This document shows positions 1 to 6,173 of a DNA stretch of 6,312 bases, one piece after another. This DNA comes from Lachnospiraceae bacterium. GTDB lineage: Bacteria; Bacillota_A; Clostridia; Lachnospirales; Lachnospiraceae. Position 1 is the stretch's first letter. Every line of letters starts with the position of its first letter. The position numbers and the translations under genes were made by a program. The notes below the pieces were generated by a model. The model was not told the origin of the DNA. It saw only the letters and a program-made list of their open reading frames with translations, and ran no database searches. The stretch lies in the NCBI GenBank assembly GCA_016281675.1, contig JAEEJD010000180.1:1-6312 (forward strand), written 5' to 3'.

Positions 1-202
1 TCTCAACACGACGGGGGATACGTCGCTTCAGATCGTGGCGACGGATGAAGAAGTGACCATGTATGCGATACCGCTTAAAAAGGGAGCTGACAACGACTCG
101 CTAAGAGAAGCGATAAACGGCGCCATAGCCGATATGAAAAAAGACGGAACACTCTCCTCGATATCCGTTATATTCTTCGGAAGCGATATCACAAAGGAAT
201 AG
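1..202 (+). CDS. C-terminal end of an extracellular solute-binding protein, family 3 (amino-acid ABC transporter type), partial
   Basis: The frame opens before the window and ends at a TAG at 200-202, leaving the last 66 residues. The visible segment has the typical end of a family-3 (SBP_bac_3) periplasmic or lipoprotein-type binding protein. A strand reading YAIPLKKG (residues 21-28 of the fragment) would be the restored 'can use it' strand of the second lobe. It is followed by an amphipathic helix around SLREAINGAIADMKKDGT (33-50) and a closing FFGSD. In the family this helix-loop precedes the final aromatic-Phe-Gly. These proteins capture amino acids outside the cell and deliver them to an ABC permease. 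The signal peptide and ligand residues lie outside the window, so the substrate is unknown. The stop codon lies within the Shine-Dalgarno region of the next gene, so the two are probably co-transcribed. Alternative: a sensor or enzyme with a fused SBP domain. Confidence is moderate because only the tail is seen. Confidence 0.68.
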   Translation, partial: LNTTGDTSLQIVATDEEVTMYAIPLKKGADNDSLREAINGAIADMKKDGTLSSISVIFFGSDITKE

Positions 203-216
203 AGGTACGGATACAG

Positions 217-939
217 ATGTACGAATACACTAAAAGGATCGGATTCAGCGAATGCGGTGTTGACAGGAGACTGACGGTAACGGGTCTGATAGATGCTTTT
301 CAGGATTGTTCAACATTTCAGTCGGAAGATGCGGGCGTGGGGTTTAACGTCCTTGAAAAAATGAATCTCGTATGGGTAGTTAATTACTGGGAAGTTCAGA
401 TAGAAAGACTCCCGTCGCTATGCGACCATGTTACGGTGGGTACCTTTCCGTACAGTTTCAAAAGCTGCTTCGGTCTTAGAAATTTCTATATGAAGGATGA
501 TAAGGGAAACTTTATCGCAAAGGCCAATTCGATGTGGACGCTCATAGATTCCGTGGCGGTCCGTCCGGTAAAGGCTCCGCAGTCGGTGGTAAGTGCTTAT
601 ACGATAGAGGAGAAGCTCGACATGGAGTATAACTCCAGAAAAGTGCTGATACCCGAAGGTGAAGATGTAAAGGTGATCGAGAAAGAGCCCGTAGAGATAC
701 AGACACATCATCTGGACAGCAACCGGCACGTCAATAACGGGCAGTATGTCAGACTCGCGATGTCGGAGATAGAAGATATTGATATAGCATCTCTTCGTAT
801 CGATTACAGGCGTCAGGCAATGCTCGGGGATATCATATATCCCGTTGTATACGAAAAGGGTCCGGACAGGTTCGTTGCTCTTTATGACGGCGAACGAAAA
901 CCCTTTTCGGTAGCACAGTTCTCAACATGTGATAAGTGA
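217..939 (+). CDS. Acyl-ACP thioesterase (FatA/FatB-like, double hotdog)
   Basis: A 240-residue protein of the bacterial acyl-ACP thioesterase family (PF01643 type). Such enzymes hydrolyse acyl-ACP to free fatty acid and ACP in the cytoplasm, draining or trimming fatty-acid synthesis. Two tandem hotdog halves are visible. The first runs about 1-140 and has the helix LIDAFQD (24-30) and the strand VWVVNYWEVQI (52-62). The second runs about 150-240 and has the signature HHLDSNRHVNNGQYV (164-178). That signature carries the family's catalytic D-x-N-x-H triad as D167, N169 and H171. Further on, IDYRRQAMLGD (195-205) matches the plant YRREC segment, but the Glu that is catalytic in plant FatB is a Gln here (Q200). 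Length is normal for bacterial members, which are shorter than plant ones. The ATG start is supported by GAGGT at 202-206, ten bases upstream and overlapping the stop of the preceding gene. Chain-length specificity cannot be read from the sequence. Confidence 0.9.
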   Translation: MYEYTKRIGFSECGVDRRLTVTGLIDAFQDCSTFQSEDAGVGFNVLEKMNLVWVVNYWEVQIERLPSLCDHVTVGTFPYSFKSCFGLRNFYMKDDKGNFIAKANSMWTLIDSVAVRPVKAPQSVVSAYTIEEKLDMEYNSRKVLIPEGEDVKVIEKEPVEIQTHHLDSNRHVNNGQYVRLAMSEIEDIDIASLRIDYRRQAMLGDIIYPVVYEKGPDRFVALYDGERKPFSVAQFSTCDK

Positions 940-966
940 TAGGAACAAAAGGAAGGAGAAGGTGAC

Positions 967-1608
967 ATGGCAGATGCGAACAAGAAGACAGCCTACAGGA
1001 ACCAGGCTGAAGGAATCATCAAAAAACTGAAGTTGCGCAAGATGGAGGGATATTATGCGGATAACATCGAAGAGGCTTGCGAGAAAGCCCTCGAACTTAT
1101 AGGAAGTCCCTCAAAGAGTGTTGCTTACGGCGGCTCCATGACGATAGACGATTCGCACCTTAAGGATAAGATCAAGGCTGCGGGACACGATCTTATAATC
1201 AGGGAAAACAGCAAGACGGACGAAGAAATGAAGGCGCTCAAGGCACGAATGGTCAATGCGGATACGTTCCTTATGAGCACGAATGCGATAACTCTTGACG
1301 GTGAACTCATTAACATCGACGGACGGGGAAACAGGGTTTCATTTCTGATCTACGGTCCCGACCAGGTTATCGTGATAGCGGGAATGAACAAGGTCGTAAA
1401 GGATGTGGATGCGGGAATAGACCGTACGAGAAATGTCGCATCTCCGGCCAATACGGTAAGACTTAACTGTGACACTCCGTGTGCTAAGATCGGAAGATGC
1501 GGAGACTGTCTGGAACACACGATCTGCTGCGAGATAGTAGTGACAAGGGCATCGATCGTACCGGGAAGGATCAAGGTGATACTTGTCGGAGAAGAGCTCG
1601 GATTCTAG
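967..1608 (+). CDS. LUD domain-containing protein (LutC/YkgG-like, DUF162) with C-terminal cysteine cluster
   Basis: A 213-residue cytoplasmic protein of the LUD (lactate utilization, LutB/LutC) superfamily. Characterised relatives, LutB and LutC, take part in L-lactate oxidation to pyruvate, but single-domain clostridial members have no proven role. Visible family features are the N-terminal helical region (about 1-45), the YGGSMTI turn (54-60) and the core segment TNAITLDGELINIDGRGNR (105-123). That core is the usual 'glycine-rich, then GxR' LUD signature, and it leads into LIYGPDQVIVIAGMNKVV (127-144). A C-terminal cluster of six cysteines (C168, C172, C178, C181, C187, C188) is unlike classical LutC and could bind metal or an Fe-S cluster; this is inference. 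No lutA or lutB partner lies beside it. The gene starts 27 bases after the thioesterase, with a strong AAGGAG at 953-958, eight bases before the ATG. It is the last gene of this rightward cluster. Family assignment is firm; function is not. Confidence 0.88.
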   Translation: MADANKKTAYRNQAEGIIKKLKLRKMEGYYADNIEEACEKALELIGSPSKSVAYGGSMTIDDSHLKDKIKAAGHDLIIRENSKTDEEMKALKARMVNADTFLMSTNAITLDGELINIDGRGNRVSFLIYGPDQVIVIAGMNKVVKDVDAGIDRTRNVASPANTVRLNCDTPCAKIGRCGDCLEHTICCEIVVTRASIVPGRIKVILVGEELGF

Positions 1609-1636
1609 ATAGCGTAAACGGAACAGACACAATAGG

Positions 1637-1665
1637 AAAACCCCGGCAGATTCTGCCGGGGTTTT
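1637..1665. terminator. Bidirectional intrinsic terminator between the LUD gene and spoVG
   Basis: A perfect 13-bp stem (1637-1649 with 1653-1665) closes on a three-base loop (ATT). The core is GC-rich (CCCCGGCAG), flanked by AAAA on the left and TTTT(T) on the right. A run of T therefore follows the stem on either strand. It lies 28 bases after the stop of the rightward LUD gene and 20 bases after the stop of leftward spoVG, so one hairpin can end both converging transcripts. Confidence 0.93.
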
Positions 1666-1685
1666 TGATTCCCACCCTCACAAGG

Positions 1686-1946
1686 TTATGAAAGAAGCAC
1701 CTTCTCATATGCTTCGAAAATGGCTTTTTGAAGTACTTCCCGCGATTCCCGGGAAATGGGATGGGCAATATCGCGATACTCGCCTTCGGGAGTCTTCCGG
1801 GACGGCATTGCGATGAACAGTCCGTTCTCACCTTCGATTATCTTGATGTCGTGTATTGCGAATTCGTTATCCAGAGTAACCGAGGCTACTGCCTTCATAT
1901 TCCCTTCCTTTGTCATTTTGCGGATCCTGACATCGGTAATGTTCAT
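1686..1946 (-). CDS. spoVG: SpoVG, small nucleic-acid-binding regulator
   Basis: An 86-residue SpoVG-family protein. Members bind DNA and RNA and act as broad regulators of sporulation or septation (Bacillus), capsule and virulence (Staphylococcus), and other processes in non-sporulating species. The family hallmark is plain: [19 protein letters not shown] (24-42), then [20 protein letters not shown] (43-62) and HPI. The region before it ([17 protein letters not shown]) is the usual basic N-terminal strand pair. It is a little shorter than B. subtilis SpoVG (97 residues), lacking only the variable tail. The ATG follows AAAGGA (1955-1960 on the plus strand, eight-base spacing). It lies 36 bases downstream of glgD on the same strand with no terminator between, so it is probably the third gene of a glgC-glgD-spoVG transcript that ends at the 1637-1665 hairpin. 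An internal promoter cannot be excluded. Confidence 0.95.
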   Translation of the reverse strand: MNITDVRIRKMTKEGNMKAVASVTLDNEFAIHDIKIIEGENGLFIAMPSRKTPEGEYRDIAHPISRESREVLQKAIFEAYEKVLLS

Positions 1947-1982
1947 TTCACAAATCCTTTCCTGTTTATTTCTGCATCGGTA

Positions 1983-3101
1983 TCAGAATACATACCTGTC
2001 ACTCTTCTCGATAACGACCTTCGGTCCTTCCTCACCCTTGTAATATGAGTTGGAGAGGATAGTTCCGCCGCTCTCTACAATGCAGTTCTCGATGTATGTA
2101 TTGTCACCGATGTAAACATCATTGAGGATGATCGAATTCTTGATCGTACAGTTGCTTCCGACAAATACCTTTTTGAACAGAAGAGAACCTTCGACTGTTC
2201 CGTTTATGATCGCACCTGACGCAACAAGAGAATTGCGTACGTTTGATCCGACGTTGTACTTTGCCGGAGGAAGATCGTCAACTTTCGTATATACATCGGG
2301 ATACTGTCTGAAGAAGAAGTCACGCACATCTTTTTTCAGGAAATCCATGTTCGTGCGGTAGTAGTCTTCGATCGATGCTATATTGCTCCAGTATGTCTTT
2401 ATCTTGAAACCGCATATCTTCTTGATGTCCATGTAGCGGATAAGTATATCCCTTACAAAATCGAATCTTTCTTCCTCGGCACATTTTTCGATGAGTTCGA
2501 TAAGAAGACGTCTTCTAATTACATATATGCCGCAGGAAACGAGCGTTGATTTTGCAGATATCGGCTTCTCTTCGAAATCGACAACGCGCATCTCGTCGTT
2601 TAACTTGACCATACCGAAACGTTCACAATCCTTCGGATCATTGATCTCGGAGCAGACAAGGGAAATGTCCGCACCGTTGTCGATATGGAATTCCAGAAGC
2701 TCGTTGTAATCCATCTTGTATATACCGTCACCGGATGCGATCACAACGTAGGGCTCATGACTTTCTTTCAGAAATGCAAGGTTCTGATATATCGAATCAG
2801 CCGTGCCCCTGTACCAGAAACTGTTATCGCTCGTAACCGTGGGTGTGAATATGTGAAGTCCGCCCTGCTTACGACCGAAATCCCACCATTTTGATGAGCT
2901 TAAATGTTCATGAAGACTTCCCGCGTTATACTGGGTGATGACACCGACCTTTGTGATACGGGAATTGGTCATATTGCTCAGGGCAAAATCGATAGCCCTG
3001 TAGTTACCTGCAACAGGCATTGCGGCAATGGCACGCTTTTGTGAAAGGTCTTTCATCCTGTATGTGTTGCCGCCCGCTAAAATAAGTCCGATCGCTCTCA
3101 C
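1983..3101 (-). CDS. glgD: GlgD, glucose-1-phosphate adenylyltransferase regulatory subunit
   Basis: A 372-residue GlgC paralogue. In Firmicutes GlgD pairs with GlgC to form a hetero-oligomeric ADP-glucose pyrophosphorylase for glycogen synthesis; characterised GlgD subunits are poorly active alone and raise GlgC activity. An N-terminal nucleotidyltransferase domain (about 1-250) precedes a left-handed beta-helix of hexapeptide repeats (about 284-350: [38 protein letters not shown]). Retained elements are LAGG (8-11), SGD with D125, and FEEKP with K179. Altered relative to the GlgC next door: the loop is GGNTYR rather than GGQGSR, SGDH becomes SGDG, WYTGTAN becomes WYRGTAD (96-102), and the metal-site YWKD becomes YWSN (237-240). 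The pattern fits a non-catalytic or weakly catalytic subunit. The start is GTG at 3101-3099, forming GTGA with the glgC stop; AGGTGA inside the end of glgC (3108-3113) is its ribosome binding site. Translation is probably coupled to glgC. Confidence 0.95.
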   Translation of the reverse strand: MRAIGLILAGGNTYRMKDLSQKRAIAAMPVAGNYRAIDFALSNMTNSRITKVGVITQYNAGSLHEHLSSSKWWDFGRKQGGLHIFTPTVTSDNSFWYRGTADSIYQNLAFLKESHEPYVVIASGDGIYKMDYNELLEFHIDNGADISLVCSEINDPKDCERFGMVKLNDEMRVVDFEEKPISAKSTLVSCGIYVIRRRLLIELIEKCAEEERFDFVRDILIRYMDIKKICGFKIKTYWSNIASIEDYYRTNMDFLKKDVRDFFFRQYPDVYTKVDDLPPAKYNVGSNVRNSLVASGAIINGTVEGSLLFKKVFVGSNCTIKNSIILNDVYIGDNTYIENCIVESGGTILSNSYYKGEEGPKVVIEKSDRYVF

Positions 3102-4372
3102 AGTTCGTCACCTGCCTTTATCAATGTTTTGCCGCTTCCCAGAGTACCGTTATCAAAATCCTTCTTGGTAAGGACACCCGATACGATACTGTTCTTGCCG
3201 ATCGTAACATTATCGGGTATGACGGTATGCTCGCCGACCGTAACGATACCGTTTGTGTATATCGAAGGATCGGTCTCGTTGGGAACTTCCTCTCCGGCTC
3301 CGAGGGTGATGTTATTACCTATTTCTACATCTTCGGCGATGATGGCTTTGGTGATGTCGCATCCGTCACCGATCTGTGTGTTGTTCATGATGATGGAATC
3401 CCTGACAACCGTATCCTTGCCTATCGTGATGTTACATCCTATAACGGAATTGTAGACCTGGCCGTATACGTACGTTCCCTCACCTATGATCGAGCGCTCG
3501 ACAACGCTGTTCTCGGAGATGTACTGCGGAGGAAGCGTCTCGGAACGGGTATAGATCTTCCAGTATTCCTCATACAGATTGAAGTCGGGAACGATATCAA
3601 TAAGCTCCATATTAGCTTCCCAATATGAATGGAGCGTTCCGACATCCTTCCAGTAACTGTTGAATTCGTATGCGAAGCATCTGCCGCCTTTTTCGAACAG
3701 GTACGGTATGATGTGCTTTCCGAAGTCAAGGTTCGGCTGATCAGCCATTGCCGTCAGTGACTCTTTAAGAGCCTTCCAGTTAAAGATATAGATACCCATG
3801 GAAGCAAGGTTACTGCGAGGCTTCTCGGGCTTCTCCTCAAACTCGGTTATCTGTCTGTTCTCGTCTGTGATAAGGATACCGAATCTCTTGGCTTCCTCGA
3901 TGGGAACAGGCATGGCTGCAATGGTTATCTCGGCATTGTTGCTCTTGTGATAATCGAGCATTACCTCATAGTCCATCTTATAGATATGGTCACCCGACAG
4001 AATGAGAACATAGTCGGGATTATATGTCTCCATGTACTCTATATTCTGATATATGGCATTTGCCGTACCCGTATACCATTCACTGTTTGTACTTTTCTCG
4101 TAGGGGGGAAGAACGGTGACACCACCGATGTTTCGGTCAAGATCCCACGGAATACCGATACCTACGTGGGTATTTAACCTGAGCGGGCGATACTGTGTAA
4201 GGATCCCGACTGTATCCACGCCCGAATTGATGCAATTACTGAGGGGAAAATCGATAATACGGTATTTTCCGCCAAAAGATACGGCCGGCTTTGCAACCTT
4301 TGACGTCAGAATGCCAAGTCGGCTACCCTGGCCGCCGGCAAGCAACATCGCAATCATCTCTTTCTTAATCAC
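3098..4372 (-). CDS. glgC: GlgC, glucose-1-phosphate adenylyltransferase catalytic subunit
   Basis: A 424-residue ADP-glucose pyrophosphorylase. It makes ADP-glucose and pyrophosphate from ATP and glucose-1-phosphate, the committed step of bacterial glycogen synthesis. Catalytic features are complete: nucleotide loop [11 protein letters not shown] (10-20), KPAV (28-31), [12 protein letters not shown] (99-110), [10 protein letters not shown] with the catalytic-type Asp D128 (126-135), FEEKP with the glucose-1-phosphate lysine K181 (178-182), and YWKDVGT with metal-site D243 (240-246). A left-handed beta-helix (about 285-400; motifs [36 protein letters not shown]) follows, as in the family. Length is normal. 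The start is GTG at 4372-4370, chosen because AGAGGTG lies five bases upstream (4378-4384). The next in-frame ATG (residue 6) would be 20 bases from that site. It is first in the leftward cluster, ahead of glgD, and divergent from murC. Confidence 0.96.
   Translation of the reverse strand: MIKKEMIAMLLAGGQGSRLGILTSKVAKPAVSFGGKYRIIDFPLSNCINSGVDTVGILTQYRPLRLNTHVGIGIPWDLDRNIGGVTVLPPYEKSTNSEWYTGTANAIYQNIEYMETYNPDYVLILSGDHIYKMDYEVMLDYHKSNNAEITIAAMPVPIEEAKRFGILITDENRQITEFEEKPEKPRSNLASMGIYIFNWKALKESLTAMADQPNLDFGKHIIPYLFEKGGRCFAYEFNSYWKDVGTLHSYWEANMELIDIVPDFNLYEEYWKIYTRSETLPPQYISENSVVERSIIGEGTYVYGQVYNSVIGCNITIGKDTVVRDSIIMNNTQIGDGCDITKAIIAEDVEIGNNITLGAGEEVPNETDPSIYTNGIVTVGEHTVIPDNVTIGKNSIVSGVLTKKDFDNGTLGSGKTLIKAGDEL
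3108..3113 (-). promoter_or_regulatory. Ribosome binding site of glgD inside the end of glgC
   Basis: AGGTGA on the minus strand, six bases before the GTG of glgD and within the last codons of glgC. It decides the GTG start at 3101 and, with the GTGA overlap, points to translational coupling of the two subunits. Confidence 0.75.
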
Positions 4373-4377
4373 ATTAA

Positions 4378-4384
4378 CACCTCT
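4378..4384 (-). promoter_or_regulatory. Ribosome binding site of glgC
   Basis: AGAGGTG on the minus strand, five bases before the GTG start. No ATG at the right distance competes, so this site fixes the non-ATG start. Confidence 0.75.
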
Positions 4385-4430
4385 GTCTTTCCAAGCTGTA
4401 GTCTGATGGAGTAAAAATCACTCTTTTAGA

Positions 4431-4459
4431 ATTTTATCACAGTTTTATGAAAAAATAAA
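4431..4459 (-). promoter_or_regulatory. Candidate sigma-A promoter for glgC-glgD-spoVG (extended -10)
   Basis: On the minus strand an extended -10, TGATAAAAT (4439-4431), is preceded at 17-base spacing by a weak -35, TTTATT (4459-4454). Transcription would start near 4424, giving a leader of about 50 bases before glgC. It sits in the AT-rich gap between the divergent glgC and murC genes. The weak -35 is typical of promoters that rely on the TG extension. Unproven, but the best match in this gap. Confidence 0.42.
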
Positions 4460-4475
4460 CAAAAAAAGCCGAAAT

Positions 4476-4504
4476 ATGACACGGTATTTGTAAAATATTC
4501 ATAA
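4476..4504 (+). promoter_or_regulatory. Weak candidate promoter for murC
   Basis: ATGACA (4476-4481) differs from the TTGACA consensus by one base. At 17-base spacing it is followed by TCATAA (4499-4504), a poor -10. The position upstream of murC is right and the surroundings are AT-rich, but the match is weak. murC could instead use another start within 4440-4505. Confidence 0.25.
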
Positions 4505-4522
4505 ACACAACTGATTGTGTTT
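4503..4522 (+). promoter_or_regulatory. Perfect 8-bp inverted repeat in the murC leader
   Basis: AAACACAA (4503-4510) and TTGTGTTT (4515-4522) are exact complements around the four-base loop CTGA, and two more T bases follow. It ends only eight bases before the murC Shine-Dalgarno. It could be a protein operator, a weak attenuator hairpin, or a mRNA structure affecting murC initiation. The stem is AT-rich, so as an RNA terminator it would be weak. Symmetry is certain; function is not known. Confidence 0.45.
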
Positions 4523-4530
4523 TTGGCTTT

Positions 4531-4535
4531 GGAGG
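4531..4535 (+). promoter_or_regulatory. Ribosome binding site of murC at unusually long spacing
   Basis: GGAGG, the only good Shine-Dalgarno ahead of murC, stands 15 bases before the ATG at 4551, against the usual 5-9. The spacer is almost wholly A and T. An in-frame ATA at 4542 would be at ideal spacing but is not a normal start codon. Family alignment (M-S-Y-R-I-D-F then HFIGIGG) supports the ATG. Confidence 0.6.
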
Positions 4536-4550
4536 ACTATTATATATTGC

Positions 4551-5933
4551 ATGAGTTACAGGATAGATTTTTCAAAACCGGATAAGATTCATTTTATAGG
4601 TATAGGCGGTATCAGCATGAGCGGACTGGCCGAGATCCTTCTCGGTGCAGGGTTTACCGTTTCGGGTTCCGACAGGGCCGCTTCGGACCTCACAAGGAAG
4701 CTTGAATCGGAGGGCTGTACCGTATACTGCGGGCAGAGAAGCGAGAATATCAAGGATGATACGGGAATAGTCGTTTATACGGCGGCCATCAAAGAAGACA
4801 ATCCGGAACTTGCGGCGGCGATCGCCAAAGGTATTCCGACAATGACAAGGGCCGAGCTTCTAGGACAGATCATGAAGAACTACGAGACGAGCATTGCCGT
4901 ATCGGGAACTCACGGCAAGACGACAACGACCTCGATGCTCACATCGATCCTTCTCGATGCCGAAACCGATCCTACGGTCTCAGTCGGAGGAATGCTTCCT
5001 TCAATAGGAGGAAACATCAGGATCGGAAAATCGGGATTCTTTGTCACCGAAGCGTGTGAATACACGAACAGCTTTCTGAGCTTTTTCCCGACGATATCCA
5101 TTATATTGAATATAGATGCCGATCATCTTGATTTTTTCAAGGACATTGATGATATAAGAAGTTCGTTTAAGAAATTTGCCGATCTTCTTCCGGAGAACGG
5201 ACTGCTCGTGATCAACTCAGATATAGACAGATACGAGGAGATCACAAAAGATGTAAAGTGCAGGGTGGTCACTGTCTCGGCGGAAGGTAAGGCGGATTAT
5301 ACGGCTCATTCGGTAGAGTATGATGATAAAGGGTGTGCCTCGTTTGAAGTTGTGCACGACGGAAGTACCCTCACCGATGTCAGTCTTGCGGTTCCGGGAG
5401 CACATAACGTTTCAAACGCTCTTGCGGCCATTGCGGTATGCGATCATCTGAAGATCGGGGCCGGCCATATCAAAAACGGTATCGGTTCGTATACGGGAAC
5501 CGACAGAAGGTTCCAATATAAAGGAAAGATCGGCGGCGTTACGGTGATCGACGACTACGCTCATCATCCGACTGAAATAGCTGCTACGCTTTCGGCGGCG
5601 AAGAACGTTCCTCATAAGAAGCTCTGGCTCGTATTCCAGCCGCATACATATTCCCGGACCAAAGCACTGTTCGATGAATTCGCAAAGGCGCTGTCGGCGG
5701 CCGACGAAGTGGTGCTCGCGGACATATACGCAGCACGTGAGAACGACGATCTCGGGATATCGTCAAAGGATCTTTGCGAGGCTATAAAAAGTTACGGAAC
5801 TTTATCCGGATATTTTGGTTCATTTGACGAAATTGAAAATTTCCTCCTTCAAAATTGTTCCCCCGGTGATTTGTTGATAACTATGGGGGCGGGAGACATA
5901 GTAAAAGTTGCGGATGATCTTGTTGGATCATGA
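4551..5933 (+). CDS. murC: MurC, UDP-N-acetylmuramate--L-alanine ligase
   Basis: A 460-residue cytoplasmic Mur ligase that uses ATP to join L-alanine to UDP-N-acetylmuramate, the first amino-acid addition in peptidoglycan synthesis. Three domains are visible. The N-terminal Rossmann-like UDP-sugar domain has HFIGIGGISMSGLAE (14-28). The central ATPase domain has the P-loop SGTHGKTTTT (118-127), EACEYTNSF (167-175), ILNIDADHLDFF (185-196) and PGAHNVSNALAA (282-293). The C-terminal domain has DDYAHHPTEI (334-343), FQPHTYSRT (362-370) and a closing TMGAGDI (444-450). Length is normal. The HFIGIGG and DYAHHPTE segments together separate MurC from MurD, MurE and MurF. The frame extends upstream to a TTG at 4515, but that lies before the Shine-Dalgarno, so ATG 4551 is used. 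It is transcribed away from glgC and stands alone on its strand here, ending directly against a DnaA-box pair. Confidence 0.97.
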   Translation: MSYRIDFSKPDKIHFIGIGGISMSGLAEILLGAGFTVSGSDRAASDLTRKLESEGCTVYCGQRSENIKDDTGIVVYTAAIKEDNPELAAAIAKGIPTMTRAELLGQIMKNYETSIAVSGTHGKTTTTSMLTSILLDAETDPTVSVGGMLPSIGGNIRIGKSGFFVTEACEYTNSFLSFFPTISIILNIDADHLDFFKDIDDIRSSFKKFADLLPENGLLVINSDIDRYEEITKDVKCRVVTVSAEGKADYTAHSVEYDDKGCASFEVVHDGSTLTDVSLAVPGAHNVSNALAAIAVCDHLKIGAGHIKNGIGSYTGTDRRFQYKGKIGGVTVIDDYAHHPTEIAATLSAAKNVPHKKLWLVFQPHTYSRTKALFDEFAKALSAADEVVLADIYAARENDDLGISSKDLCEAIKSYGTLSGYFGSFDEIENFLLQNCSPGDLLITMGAGDIVKVADDLVGS

Positions 5934-5934
5934 C

Positions 5935-5952
5935 TTATTCACATTATCCACA
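5935..5952 (+). promoter_or_regulatory. Tandem pair of DnaA boxes directly after murC
   Basis: TTATTCACA (5935-5943) and TTATCCACA (5944-5952) both fit the consensus TTATNCACA exactly. They abut head to tail, starting two bases after the murC stop codon. Two perfect boxes in contact are far beyond chance in this length and point to a DnaA-binding locus: a replication origin, a titration site or an autoregulated promoter. Confidence 0.8.
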
Positions 5953-5998
5953 GTCGGATACGGCAGTCGATGCTGACCGGGGCTGTGGATATTTTGTT
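5945..5998 (+). terminator. Terminator-like hairpin of murC built from inverted DnaA-box sequences
   Basis: TATCCACAG (5945-5953) pairs perfectly with CTGTGGATA (5983-5991). Inside, CGGCAG (5961-5966) pairs with CTG-A-CCG (5973-5979) around a six-base loop. The T-rich TTTTGTT follows at 5992-5998. It is correctly placed to end murC transcripts 12 bases past the stop, though the internal loop makes it weaker than a compact terminator. The right arm carries a near-match DnaA box on the minus strand (ATATCCACA, 5992-5984), so the symmetry may instead reflect protein binding to DNA. Confidence 0.5.
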
Positions 5999-6008
5999 GA
6001 CATAACAT

Positions 6009-6117
6009 GCAATAAGGAGGGACCCATCGAAGATGGGAGGATTCCTTATTGCACCGCGAGGTTCCATCGCTTATCCCCGCATGTATATAAGGGGTAAGCG
6101 ATTCAGATAACCGAGCG
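6009..6117 (+). ncRNA. Candidate structured RNA element of two consecutive stem-loops (unclassified)
   Basis: Stem-loop 1: GCAATAAGGA (6009-6018) pairs with TCCTTATTGC (6043-6052). Inside it CCCATC (6023-6028) pairs with GATGGG (6032-6037) around a GAA loop, leaving a purine-rich internal loop (GGGA against AGGAT). After two bases comes stem-loop 2. It pairs CGC (6055-6057) with GCG (6115-6117), then has a tandem G-A mismatch (6058-6059 against 6113-6114), then GGTT/AACC, then ATCGCTTA/TAAGCGAT (6066-6073 with 6095-6102), and CCCC/GGGG closing a 12-base loop. The tandem G-A in a CGAG/CGAG setting is stable only on the plus-strand RNA, suggesting rightward transcription. I do not recognise a known riboswitch or sRNA class. 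It could also act as extruded DNA at an origin. No clear promoter lies directly upstream. Confidence 0.4.
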
Positions 6118-6173
6118 TCCATAAAGACTTACGAAGCAATCTTTAGAAGTTTCCATAATGAATTTACGCACTC

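Noticed and set aside
3227..3628. Plus-strand 133-codon open frame inside glgC
   Set aside because: It is antisense to well-conserved GlgC beta-helix coding sequence, has no Shine-Dalgarno or recognisable domain, and is explained as a frame shadow.
4465..4530. Long-range pairing of AAAGCC (4465-4470) with GGCTTT (4525-4530)
   Set aside because: Only six pairs over a 54-base gap in AT-rich DNA, and the left arm is probably upstream of the murC transcript start.
4515..4550. In-frame upstream TTG start for murC, adding 12 residues
   Set aside because: The TTG lies before the Shine-Dalgarno and within the inverted repeat; MurC proteins normally begin close to the YxIDF segment, as with ATG 4551.
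5997..6002. TTGACA as -35 of a promoter for the structured element
   Set aside because: A perfect -35 hexamer, but at 16-18 bases downstream the sequence is GC-rich (GGGACC) with no -10, so it is probably fortuitous.
6050..6120. T-box riboswitch (ACCGCG at 6053-6058, CGTCC at 6116-6120)
   Set aside because: The full T-box sequence needs AGGGTGGNACC before CGCG; here the preceding bases are TTATTGC, and no stem I with specifier loop, or terminator, is present.
5928..6122. Minus-strand 64-codon open frame across the intergenic hairpins
   Set aside because: It has no recognisable domain, runs through both stem-loops, the terminator-like hairpin and the DnaA boxes, and its composition reflects those palindromes.
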